From assembly GCF_015558675.1 (NCBI RefSeq), contig NZ_JADMOL010000003.1, positions 203,160-267,159 of the forward strand: a stretch of DNA of 64,000 bases. Direction: 5' to 3'. Shown piece after piece: positions 55,555 through 62,988 of this stretch. This DNA is from Paenibacillus sp. 1001270B_150601_E10 (GTDB lineage: Bacteria; Bacillota; Bacilli; Paenibacillales; Paenibacillaceae). The notes beneath the pieces are model-generated. The model did not search any database and was not told the origin of the DNA. It saw only the letters and a program-made list of their open reading frames with translations. The first letter of the stretch is position 1, and every line of letters starts with the position of its first letter. A program made the translations under genes and the position numbers.

Positions 55555-56695
55555 CTGGAGTATTCCTCGCCTTATAAGAGGCAGCCTCGTACAAGTAAGG
55601 CTCCATCCGATCCACAACCTTCTCCCATGTGAACTTGGATATCGCTTTGTCATACCCTTTGTCGCCCATACGCTGCATACGGTCAGGATGCTCAAACAAA
55701 TGGGTGATGTGCTGCACAAGCTGACTGACATCGTCTCGTTGAAGCAGTAAGCCTGTCCTTCCGTCATCAATAACCTCAGGCACTCCACCTGTTAGAGTAC
55801 CGATACATGGAAGTTGATAAGCCATCGCTTCAGCAAAGACATGGCCGAAGGTCTCGGAACGTGTAGGCAGCACAAAGAGGTCTGCTTGACGGTATAAGGC
55901 ATCCATCTGATCTTTGGACTGCACAATGCCTTTGTACACTACGCTTGGCACAGGCGGCATCGGATGGCCAACGGGATTACCGACTATCGTGGCCTTCGCT
56001 CCCGGAAACCGCTCCTTAATGATAGGCATGGCCTGCAGCAATGTATCGAGTCCCTTGGCTGAATAATTGTTGCCAACGAACAGGATGTGATGGCTGCCAT
56101 AAGCCTTATGGATACGCTCAGGAACCGTGTCCATATTGATCCCACCCCATACCGTTACCGCTCGGTCAGGATGCACCCCATAGTCATGGATGTACGACAT
56201 GCGCACCTTATCGGTAAAGGCAAATACATAAGCGGCTTGCTGCAGCATTTTCGTCTGGAGCTCATTAATCTCCTTGCGAATCTTCGGAATGACCCAATGC
56301 GGATATTCTCGTTCATTCAGCTTCGTTGTCCAGTCGTTGTATAGGCAATACGGGGCAATGCTCGGGTATTGATCCGTGGGTGAGAAGAAGAACTGCCACT
56401 GGAAAATAAGATCAAAACTCACTGCCCTTTGCTCCAAATGTTTGCGGCAAATCCGGCTCTTCGCCCGGAACAAGGCGCCATGACGCTTGTAGGCTCGCTT
56501 CCATTCTTTATTCCCTATTTGATAGGTGCTTAGCAAGGAATACGCTCGAGATAAGAGGTGCGGCCTCGGCTGATAGAGCTCGACCAACTCAGCTCGTTTG
56601 CCCAACTCCTTAAAAAAGTAATGCATCGCGCCTCCCACACCCGTCGTTTGCGTGGTATACTCGGTTTCCGATGAGGACAACCCCATAATTCTCAT
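55535..56695 (-). CDS. Glycosyltransferase family 4
   Basis: GT-B-fold glycosyltransferase of 386 residues, cytoplasmic or peripheral. The acceptor half starts with GVGGAMHYFFKEL. The donor half shows HHILFVGNNYSAKGLDTLLQA, then PTRSETFGHVFAEAMAYQLPCIGT, which includes the E-x7-E nucleotide-sugar motif. AGAGGAGGAGCAGG precedes the ATG. It lies 51 bases after the HemB-like gene, and its end overlaps the EIIC start. It likely adds a sugar to a surface polymer or small molecule; donor and acceptor are unknown. Confidence 0.88.
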   Translation of the reverse strand: MRIMGLSSSETEYTTQTTGVGGAMHYFFKELGKRAELVELYQPRPHLLSRAYSLLSTYQIGNKEWKRAYKRHGALFRAKSRICRKHLEQRAVSFDLIFQWQFFFSPTDQYPSIAPYCLYNDWTTKLNEREYPHWVIPKIRKEINELQTKMLQQAAYVFAFTDKVRMSYIHDYGVHPDRAVTVWGGINMDTVPERIHKAYGSHHILFVGNNYSAKGLDTLLQAMPIIKERFPGAKATIVGNPVGHPMPPVPSVVYKGIVQSKDQMDALYRQADLFVLPTRSETFGHVFAEAMAYQLPCIGTLTGGVPEVIDDGRTGLLLQRDDVSQLVQHITHLFEHPDRMQRMGDKGYDKAISKFTWEKVVDRMEPYLYEAASYKARNTPDAKISS

Positions 56696-56746
56696 CCTGC
56701 TCCTCCTCTATCAGGAATTTCCGTTATTCTATAAAATGATCCTTCA

Positions 56747-57868
56747 TTACACTTTAAACGAACGCTGCTGCTTCACAAACCACAAAGCATTCCGGTCAAT
56801 GATGCGATAGATCGAATCTCCTGCAGAAGACAATGCATTTACGAGTGATTCCTCAACGACATTGTAGGCAAAGCGCTCGCTCTTTTCTTGCTCAATCTTC
56901 TTTTGCATATAGTAGGTCCCCGAGACGGAATACGCCCCAACCTTCACCTGCTTCGTCAATTCCATAAACTGCGGCATATGCTTTTGAATGCGATGGACTT
57001 TTTGTGAGGTGGCTTCATTTAATCGAAGAAGGGTTTGAACGGGCGGCGAGTGGAGATAGTCGGATAGGAAGCTTTCATTGGTTAGTAGAAGTTGAGCCAT
57101 GAGGATCAGCTGGAAGTTCTCAAGTGGTTTGACAATGACATAATTGGAGCCATCCAGAACGTCGGTGAGCATCTGAATGTTCATTTCGGTGAAGTTGCCT
57201 ACGAGGATCTTTTGACCAGTATCTAATTTGTCGGGGGTATGTTCGAGATAAATGTATGCGTTCTTCGTTTCCGAATTCTGAGAGAAGGAGCTGATCTTAA
57301 TATCGGTGCGCTGAATCTTCTCTAAAGCTTGTCTTGTAAGGAGCACCTCATGCTCAATCCGTCCTAACGTTAAGATGCTGTCGATTCCGCTGTTGGCAAA
57401 GCTCGTCGTAATCTGCTCAATCACATCGGCAGTGTCGGTATAATCCAGCTGTCCTGCTGAGTCTTTCACTCCCCATGTGCCGTCCTTATTCAAAGCGATA
57501 CTGAAAGGATCAACGACAATCTCAAGCTTGTCCTTCGGATAATGTTCTCGTATCAATCGAATGGCCTCGCTATGGCTCCGAATCGCTGCTTTATAATCCG
57601 GTCCATATATGCTTCCGCGAATGCGCAGCACAACGGAGGTGATTCCATGCGCCAATAGTTCTTCGATAAAGGCAATGGCATTCTCTGTGGATCGAAATGG
57701 ATACTGCGGCATGTTGGTCATGACCGAGGTCTGATTGCCAGTCAGCGTGACATCGATGTCGATCGGCTGTGAAAAATGCTCAGGCAGCACCTTGGTCTCA
57801 TACTCCTTCATGATTCTTCTGCTTGTCGTTCCTTCAAGCTTGATTGAAGCATCTAATAACCCTACCAT
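56747..57868 (-). CDS. HemB-fold protein lacking the usual catalytic residues
   Basis: 373-residue protein that follows the porphobilinogen synthase (HemB) layout from end to end: RRIMKEYETKV near residue 17, TNMPQYPFRSTEN (51-63), the helix IEELLAHGITSVVLRIRG, DYTDTADVIEQITTSFANSGIDSI (142-165), VIVKPLE (244-250) and GAYSVSGTYYM (311-321). The zinc cysteine cluster DxCxCxxYTxHGHCG is absent; DPFSIALNKDGTWG occupies its place. The Schiff-base Lys of SYSAKYAS is lost (FSQNSETK), while K247 in VKPLE is kept. It is therefore unlikely to make porphobilinogen. ATGGAGGG precedes the start. It heads the operon with the glycosyltransferase and EIIC. The true function is unknown. Confidence 0.65.
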   Translation of the reverse strand: MVGLLDASIKLEGTTSRRIMKEYETKVLPEHFSQPIDIDVTLTGNQTSVMTNMPQYPFRSTENAIAFIEELLAHGITSVVLRIRGSIYGPDYKAAIRSHSEAIRLIREHYPKDKLEIVVDPFSIALNKDGTWGVKDSAGQLDYTDTADVIEQITTSFANSGIDSILTLGRIEHEVLLTRQALEKIQRTDIKISSFSQNSETKNAYIYLEHTPDKLDTGQKILVGNFTEMNIQMLTDVLDGSNYVIVKPLENFQLILMAQLLLTNESFLSDYLHSPPVQTLLRLNEATSQKVHRIQKHMPQFMELTKQVKVGAYSVSGTYYMQKKIEQEKSERFAYNVVEESLVNALSSAGDSIYRIIDRNALWFVKQQRSFKV

Positions 57869-57994
57869 ATTTGTTTCCCTCCATTTTCCTTTAATTTATA
57901 TTTCAGTTATATTTATAAATTAATTCCAGTATTATTACAAGTCTTTTTTTATTATTCCTGTTGATTTACAAGGAATTAATGAAGTAATAATAAA

Positions 57995-58044
57995 GATCGC
58001 TTCTTCAGCATTCGCCATATGACGTCATACCTGAAGAAGCGATC
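57995..58044 (-). terminator. Intrinsic terminator of the trpE fusion gene
   Basis: Minus strand: GATCGCTTCTTCAG pairs perfectly over 14 bp with CTGAAGAAGCGATC and is followed by TTTATTATT. A TGACGTCA palindrome lies in the loop. Confidence 0.8.
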
Positions 58045-58053
58045 GCTTATGCT

Positions 58054-60213
58054 TTATATGGACTCCACGACATTGCGTATAATGCGTATGCCGACATCAT
58101 GACTAGCAGATAGAATGGACTCTGGATGGAACTGAACAGCCGTAATTGGAAGCTCCCTGTGACGTATAGCCATCACGACTTCATCCTCCGTAACAGCCGT
58201 AACCTTCAAGCAATCCGGTACCGAGCTCGCATACAGGGAATGGTAGCGCGAGATCGTAATTTCCTTCTCGAGCCCCTTCCATAGCTCACATTCCTCCGTA
58301 AGCTGAATCTTCGAGCTCTTGCCATGCATAGGGTAAGACAACGTGCCTAATGACCCGCCAAAATATTCTACGATGCCTTGAAGTCCAAGACATACGCCGA
58401 ATACCGGCACCTTCTGCTTGAGGCAGAGATCAATGGTATCATGAAGCCCGAACTCTTCAGGCCGACCTGGACCCGGAGACAAGACAACCAGATCATAACG
58501 GCCAGACTGAATTTGCTCTCTAGCAGCAGCGTAACGATAAGTCACGACCTCTGCTCCTGTTTGTCTAAAATAGTTGCCTAGTGTATGCACAAACGAATCC
58601 TCATGGTCCACCACTAGGATGCGCTTGCCCTGTCCGCTAAGCTCATTCGCCGTAACGGACTCAGCGGCTTCATCAAAGCCCCGAATCGCTTTGACTAATG
58701 CGGCTGCCTTCGTCAACGTTTCCTTCTCCTCTAAGGCAGGATCGGAATCAATATGCAGCGTCGCTCCAACCTTAATCTCTGCGATGCCATTCTTAATCCG
58801 AATCGTTCTAAGCGTTAAGCCGGTATTCAAATGTCCATCAAAACCATACACCCCGACAGCGCCGCCATACCACTTACGATCCGAGCTCTCGTGATTCTCG
58901 ATCCACTGAATCGCTGCACGCTTCGGCGCCCCCGTAATGGTTACAGCCCACATATGGGTCATGAATGCGTCCAACGCATCGAATGAAGGCTCCAAATAGC
59001 CCTCCACATGGTCAACAGTGTGAATCAAGTGAGAGTACATTTCAAGCTGTCTGCGCCCAATGACTTTGACTGAACCAGGCACGCAAATGCGTGACTTATC
59101 ATTGCGGTCGACATCCGTGCACATTGTGAGCTCCGCTTCATCCTTGGTGGAATTCAACAGCGTACGTATATTGTCTGCGTCCTCAATGGCATTCTTGCCT
59201 CGATGGATCGTTCCGGAGATGGGACAGGTCTCTACCCGACTTTCCTCTACACGGACATACATTTCCGGAGAAGAGCCGACTAGGATCTCTTCGCCTAAAT
59301 TCACGATAAAGCCATAGGGACTAGGATTCAGCTTCTTCAAGCGCTGGAATATTCGCGAAGGAGCATCCACACAGGCTTCATATAAGGTCTGGGACGGCAC
59401 GACCTCGAATAGATTGCCCGCCTTGAACTCCTCGATTGCTTGCGTGACAAGACCTGCATAGTAGCCTGGCTTGTATTCATACTGTAAAGGCTCTGCTTCA
59501 GAAGCCTTAGTAGGCTCCACAAAGGTCTTCGTTCTAGGCATGCCTCTTGTTGTATATTGGTCCTTCGTAAATTCATACGAAAGCTGGTACGCACATGACA
59601 TTTGGTGGTCCACGACTATAATTTCATCCGGAATATATAGAATCAAGTCTGAGGAATCGGCATCACGCTTCTGACGAAACGCAATCGCTTCGAGCTGGAA
59701 TACAAGGTCGTATCCAAAGGCACCGTACAATCCTAAGAAGGAATCTTCAGGTGCGTAGAACAAATTCTTAAGCGCGCGCAGCACTTGGAAAATGGAAGGC
59801 TGAGATGTTCTCTCTTCTTCCGTAAACGTTCCTTCTGTGCGATGAATGATTCCTTCAATCGTGCTTCCCTGAAGAGAGACCTCAATGGAATCAAGCTCAA
59901 CTAGAGCCTCAAGCAAGATGGGAATCATCACTTCCCCGCGCGCATTCAGCGCTTCCATATAGAAGCGGTTGTCCACGGTCCTAAGCTGTATCGGCGGGTG
60001 AACAAATCCCATGTCCCAGCGCGAATATCGGCCTGGATATTCATAGGAGCTTGAATATAGAGCTCCTCTCGCCGTATCGATCTGTTCCAATATAGAGTCA
60101 ACGGCGGATTCCTCTCGTAGCGGTGCAATGACGCGAATGATCTCGACTTTCCCTTGGGTGGTGTACTCCTGCTCTTCAGGATGATACGTCAGTTGGGACA
60201 AAATGCTCTTCAT
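58054..60213 (-). CDS. trpE: Bifunctional anthranilate synthase, TrpE-TrpG fusion
   Basis: Makes anthranilate from chorismate and glutamine, the first step of tryptophan synthesis or of an anthranilate-based product. Residues 1-510 or so are the chorismate-binding subunit (LFEVVPSQTLYE, CPISGTIHRG, VTITGAPKRAAI). Residues 525-719 are the glutamine amidotransferase (ILVVDHEDSF, FGVCLGLQG with the catalytic Cys, AVQFHPES). The single-chain form of about 720 residues is the type known from rhizobia and some actinomycetes, and is uncommon in Bacillota, where separate trpE and trpG/pabA are the rule. CGGAGG precedes the ATG. The leader carries (G/U)AG repeats that suggest TRAP control. No other trp gene is adjacent. 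Confidence 0.93.
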   Translation of the reverse strand: MKSILSQLTYHPEEQEYTTQGKVEIIRVIAPLREESAVDSILEQIDTARGALYSSSYEYPGRYSRWDMGFVHPPIQLRTVDNRFYMEALNARGEVMIPILLEALVELDSIEVSLQGSTIEGIIHRTEGTFTEEERTSQPSIFQVLRALKNLFYAPEDSFLGLYGAFGYDLVFQLEAIAFRQKRDADSSDLILYIPDEIIVVDHQMSCAYQLSYEFTKDQYTTRGMPRTKTFVEPTKASEAEPLQYEYKPGYYAGLVTQAIEEFKAGNLFEVVPSQTLYEACVDAPSRIFQRLKKLNPSPYGFIVNLGEEILVGSSPEMYVRVEESRVETCPISGTIHRGKNAIEDADNIRTLLNSTKDEAELTMCTDVDRNDKSRICVPGSVKVIGRRQLEMYSHLIHTVDHVEGYLEPSFDALDAFMTHMWAVTITGAPKRAAIQWIENHESSDRKWYGGAVGVYGFDGHLNTGLTLRTIRIKNGIAEIKVGATLHIDSDPALEEKETLTKAAALVKAIRGFDEAAESVTANELSGQGKRILVVDHEDSFVHTLGNYFRQTGAEVVTYRYAAAREQIQSGRYDLVVLSPGPGRPEEFGLHDTIDLCLKQKVPVFGVCLGLQGIVEYFGGSLGTLSYPMHGKSSKIQLTEECELWKGLEKEITISRYHSLYASSVPDCLKVTAVTEDEVVMAIRHRELPITAVQFHPESILSASHDVGIRIIRNVVESI

Positions 60214-60221
60214 TTTTCTAA

Positions 60222-60301
60222 CCTCCGTTTTGACAGAGGAGAACAGGGGGGTAAAGGGTTTGTGGGGAACACAAATATAAATCTAACTACGCTCTCCTGT
60301 C
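60222..60301 (-). promoter_or_regulatory. Alternative leader structures around the trpE ribosome site
   Basis: Minus strand: GACAGGAGAGCG (60301-60290) can pair with TGTTCTC plus CTGTC (60245-60232, 2-base bulge), leaving the ribosome site GGAGG (60226-60222) free. If the first arm is blocked, TCTCC (60242-60238) can instead pair with GGAGG. This is the logic of a translational switch. Folding was done by eye. Confidence 0.45.
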
Positions 60302-60328
60302 TCATCTCAGCTAATCTAAACTCAACTC
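60283..60328 (-). promoter_or_regulatory. (G/U)AG repeat array, candidate TRAP binding site
   Basis: In the trpE leader, six (G/T)AG triplets occur at exact 5-base spacing (forward positions of their complements 60326, 60321, 60316, 60311, 60306, 60301). Three further ones follow at 60292, 60287 and 60283, and a CAG precedes at 60331. TRAP binds RNA with about 11 such triplets separated by 2-3 bases. The array overlaps one arm of the leader structure described at 60222-60301. Confidence 0.6.
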
Positions 60329-60356
60329 AACTGCTTTACATTCATGCTTGCAAACG

Positions 60357-60365
60357 ATTATAGCA
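60357..60365 (-). promoter_or_regulatory. Extended -10 promoter of the trpE fusion
   Basis: Minus strand TGCTATAAT is a perfect extended -10 element; the -35 region is poor. Transcription should start near 60350, placing the (G/U)AG array at about +20 to +67. Confidence 0.6.
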
Positions 60366-60503
60366 TAGTTGTAAGGAGCAGAAAATACCAATGGCAGAAT
60401 CTGCACAAAAGGGTTTTCTTAAATCCCTTTTGTGGTTTTCTTTTAAGTTGCTGCTTCAGCTGATAGCGCTAAGGACATGCTTACAGGCCCAATAGATTGT
60501 CTC

Positions 60504-60548
60504 AAAAAAGCAAAGAAGCGACCCGCCTGTAAGTGGCTGCGGTCGCTT
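60504..60548 (-). terminator. Intrinsic terminator of the UbiA-type operon
   Basis: Minus strand: AAGCGACC pairs with GGTCGCTT, followed by CTTTGCTTTTTT. A second short hairpin (CAAAAGGG/CCCTTTTG) lies at 60406-60432 between this terminator and the trpE promoter. Confidence 0.7.
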
Positions 60549-60607
60549 TAAATATATTGCTATAACCAAGCATATTGATCTTTGAGTAATGCTAGAAACA
60601 GCCTGTC

Positions 60608-61483
60608 CTAACCGAGCAGGAACTGATCCGCCAGCGTAAAGAACAGAATGGTCATGCTGATGACCTGATTGAGGTTATAGGACGCAAGATTCATCCGCTT
60701 GCGGCTCGTCGGCTTGATAATATTATGCTCTACCGCAAGCAGCATAATGGAAATAACGATTCCCGTCAGGTAGAGCCAGCCTAAGCCTTGAATAAAGTAC
60801 AGCGCCAGCAGCAGCATGACCATGATGCCATGCAGCGTTCTCGAGATCAAGAGCGCGTCCTCGAAGCCAAACACACGAGGAACGCTCCATAAGCCTGTGG
60901 CGCGATCGAACTCGATATCCTGCGTAGCGTATATGATATCGAAGCCTGCAATCCACAGCATGACGATCGTGCCGATAATGAACGGCGTAAACGCGAATTG
61001 CCCCGTTACGGCGAACCATGCGCCGATTGGCGCCGAGGCAATTGTAAAGCCAAGGTACAAGTGGCACAGCCAGGTAAATCGCTTCGTGTACGAATACGAA
61101 CAAATGAGTACGATCGCGACAGGCGAGAGCCATAAGCAGAGCGGGTTAAGCATTCCTGCAGCGAGAATAAAGAACGCGAAGTTGACGGTCACAAATACGT
61201 ATACCTCTCGCGGCAGCAGAATCTTCCGCGGCATATGGCGGTTAGCGGTTCTTGGGTTCGCGGCATCAAACTTCAGGTCCACGATGCGGTTGAACGCATT
61301 CGCCCCATTGCGCGCTGCCACGAGCGCGATTAGGGACCACAGCATGACGCGTGTCGATGGGATGCCGCCCGCTGCCCAGATCATCGAGATGACCGCAAAG
61401 GGCAGCGAGAACAGCGTATGAGAGAACATGACCAATTCTCCGAACATCTTGGTCTTATGAACGACTTTGTTGATCATTTGCAT
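60608..61483 (-). CDS. UbiA-like polyprenyltransferase
   Basis: Integral membrane prenyltransferase of 291 residues with eight to nine spans. The two Asp motifs are NRIVDLKFDAANPRTANR and DIIYATQDIEFDRATG. It belongs to the putative 4-hydroxybenzoate polyprenyltransferase subgroup that in several bacteria serves the futalosine menaquinone route (MqnP-like). It would attach the polyprenyl tail to an aromatic ring. It could use the product of the synthase at 52508-53503, although the two are 7 kb apart on opposite strands. It follows the aminotransferase by 17 bases. Confidence 0.85.
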   Translation of the reverse strand: MQMINKVVHKTKMFGELVMFSHTLFSLPFAVISMIWAAGGIPSTRVMLWSLIALVAARNGANAFNRIVDLKFDAANPRTANRHMPRKILLPREVYVFVTVNFAFFILAAGMLNPLCLWLSPVAIVLICSYSYTKRFTWLCHLYLGFTIASAPIGAWFAVTGQFAFTPFIIGTIVMLWIAGFDIIYATQDIEFDRATGLWSVPRVFGFEDALLISRTLHGIMVMLLLALYFIQGLGWLYLTGIVISIMLLAVEHNIIKPTSRKRMNLASYNLNQVISMTILFFTLADQFLLG

Positions 61484-61500
61484 TAGGAATCCGACCTCAT

Positions 61501-62802
61501 CTATTTACGATGTGTTAACGATCCAAGGACCTCATCCAAGGCCTTCAGCATCGCTTCAATATCTTCCCAAGGGGTTACCATCGCCGGCTGGAAGGCAAGC
61601 ACGTTGCGGCCGACGCCATTTTTACCAATAATAAATCCTCTATCCTTCATGTTCTCCAGGATGATATCCGTCCATTCGGCGCTTTGCTGGTCATCAGCGC
61701 CCCGAACCTCAGCCCCTGCCATGAAGCCTTTGCCGCGGACATCCACGATGGCGCTGTGCTTCGCTTGAAGCTCCTTGAGCCCTTCAATAAGCTTTCCCCC
61801 AATGTGTTGAGAGCGCTCGACTAAGCCCTCCTGTTCGATGTAATCCAAGACAGCAAGCGCTGTAGCAGAGGATACCGGATTGCCGCCAAAGGTAGACGCG
61901 GACGGGCGGTTCAAGCTCGCAGCGATCTCATCTGTCGTCGAGAAAGCACCGATCGGGATGCCGTTGCCTAATGCTTTCGCCATGGTCAGAATGTCGGGTA
62001 CAATGCCAAAATGCTCGATGCCGAACATGCGGCCTGTGCGGCCATAGCCGGTTTGAATCTCATCTGCGATCAGCAGAATGCCATGCTTCTCGAGCATCGC
62101 CTTCATCTCGCTGAAGTACCAATCCGGCGGGACGATCATTCCACCGTTGCCTTGTATCGGCTCCACAATCATGGCAGCGAACGTGTCCCCCTTCTCCGCA
62201 AGCACATCTGCAAGCGCGTCCAAGGAGCGGCGCGCAGCCGATTCCACGTCCATTGAAGCATCATAGGGGCGCGGGATAAACGTTGTGACTTCTTTATCCA
62301 AGAAGTCATCCGTACGCCACATCGGGATGCCCGTTACATTCATGGTCAAGAATGTACGTCCATGAAGGCCGTATTCCAGCGCCAAGAAGCTGCGGCGCTT
62401 CGTGTGCATGCGAGCGACGAGCAGCGCGCCCTCATTTGCCTCAGAGCCGCTGTTTACGAAGAACGTACGCTTCAGATTGCCTGGCAGAATGCCGTTAGCG
62501 AGTCGTTCTGCCAAGTCTACCATCGGCTGCGTAAGATAGATCGTTGACGTATGCTGAAGCTTCTGAAGCTGCTCAATCGTCCGTCCCGTAATCGCCTCGT
62601 TGCAGTGTCCGCAAGCTACGACGGATACACCTGTGAAGAAATCAACATAAGACTTGCCTTCCTGATCGTACAATTTATGCATCTTGCCGCCTACAATCTG
62701 AGGCGGGTTCTTATAAAAATTAGCCGTACATGGGTAGCCATATTGCTTGCGCTTCGCCACGATGGCCTCTGGCCCGATATACGCTTGATCCTCATGTGTC
62801 AT
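61501..62802 (-). CDS. Class III pyridoxal-phosphate aminotransferase
   Basis: Fold type I aminotransferase of 433 residues. FVNSGSEANEGALLVAR binds cofactor phosphate, LLIADEIQTGYGRTGRMF holds the Asp that contacts the pyridine nitrogen, and the Schiff-base Lys is in LTMAKALGNGIPIG. The sequence is of the 4-aminobutyrate/alanine-glyoxylate (AGXT2) type; the amino donor cannot be fixed. GAAGAGGTG precedes the ATG. It is followed closely by the UbiA-like gene. Confidence 0.88.
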   Translation of the reverse strand: MTHEDQAYIGPEAIVAKRKQYGYPCTANFYKNPPQIVGGKMHKLYDQEGKSYVDFFTGVSVVACGHCNEAITGRTIEQLQKLQHTSTIYLTQPMVDLAERLANGILPGNLKRTFFVNSGSEANEGALLVARMHTKRRSFLALEYGLHGRTFLTMNVTGIPMWRTDDFLDKEVTTFIPRPYDASMDVESAARRSLDALADVLAEKGDTFAAMIVEPIQGNGGMIVPPDWYFSEMKAMLEKHGILLIADEIQTGYGRTGRMFGIEHFGIVPDILTMAKALGNGIPIGAFSTTDEIAASLNRPSASTFGGNPVSSATALAVLDYIEQEGLVERSQHIGGKLIEGLKELQAKHSAIVDVRGKGFMAGAEVRGADDQQSAEWTDIILENMKDRGFIIGKNGVGRNVLAFQPAMVTPWEDIEAMLKALDEVLGSLTHRK

Positions 62803-62853
62803 GAATGTTCACCTCTTCAATGTATTGTCGTCCTACCGGAAGTCCGTGAAGAA

Positions 62854-62877
62854 GCGGCAGACTGATGAGCCTGCCGC
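62854..62877 (-). terminator. Possible terminator after the U32 gene
   Basis: Minus strand: GCGGCAG pairs with CTGCCGC around a 10-base loop, followed by TTCTTC. The T-tract is poor, so read-through into the aminotransferase gene is possible. Confidence 0.4.
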
Positions 62878-62988
62878 CCTTGCATGGATGCCTTACCTAA
62901 GCTGTCTTCCTCTTCGCTGTCACGAGCCTGGCAGGATCTTAATGAATCACAGAACTGCATGCCTCTCGCACCTGCTGTAGAGCAATAC

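Noticed and set aside
55555-55788. Longer N-terminus for the PTS EIIC gene
   Set aside because: The extra 78 codons overlap the glycosyltransferase gene deeply and do not resemble an EIIC; the ATG at 55554 has a ribosome site.
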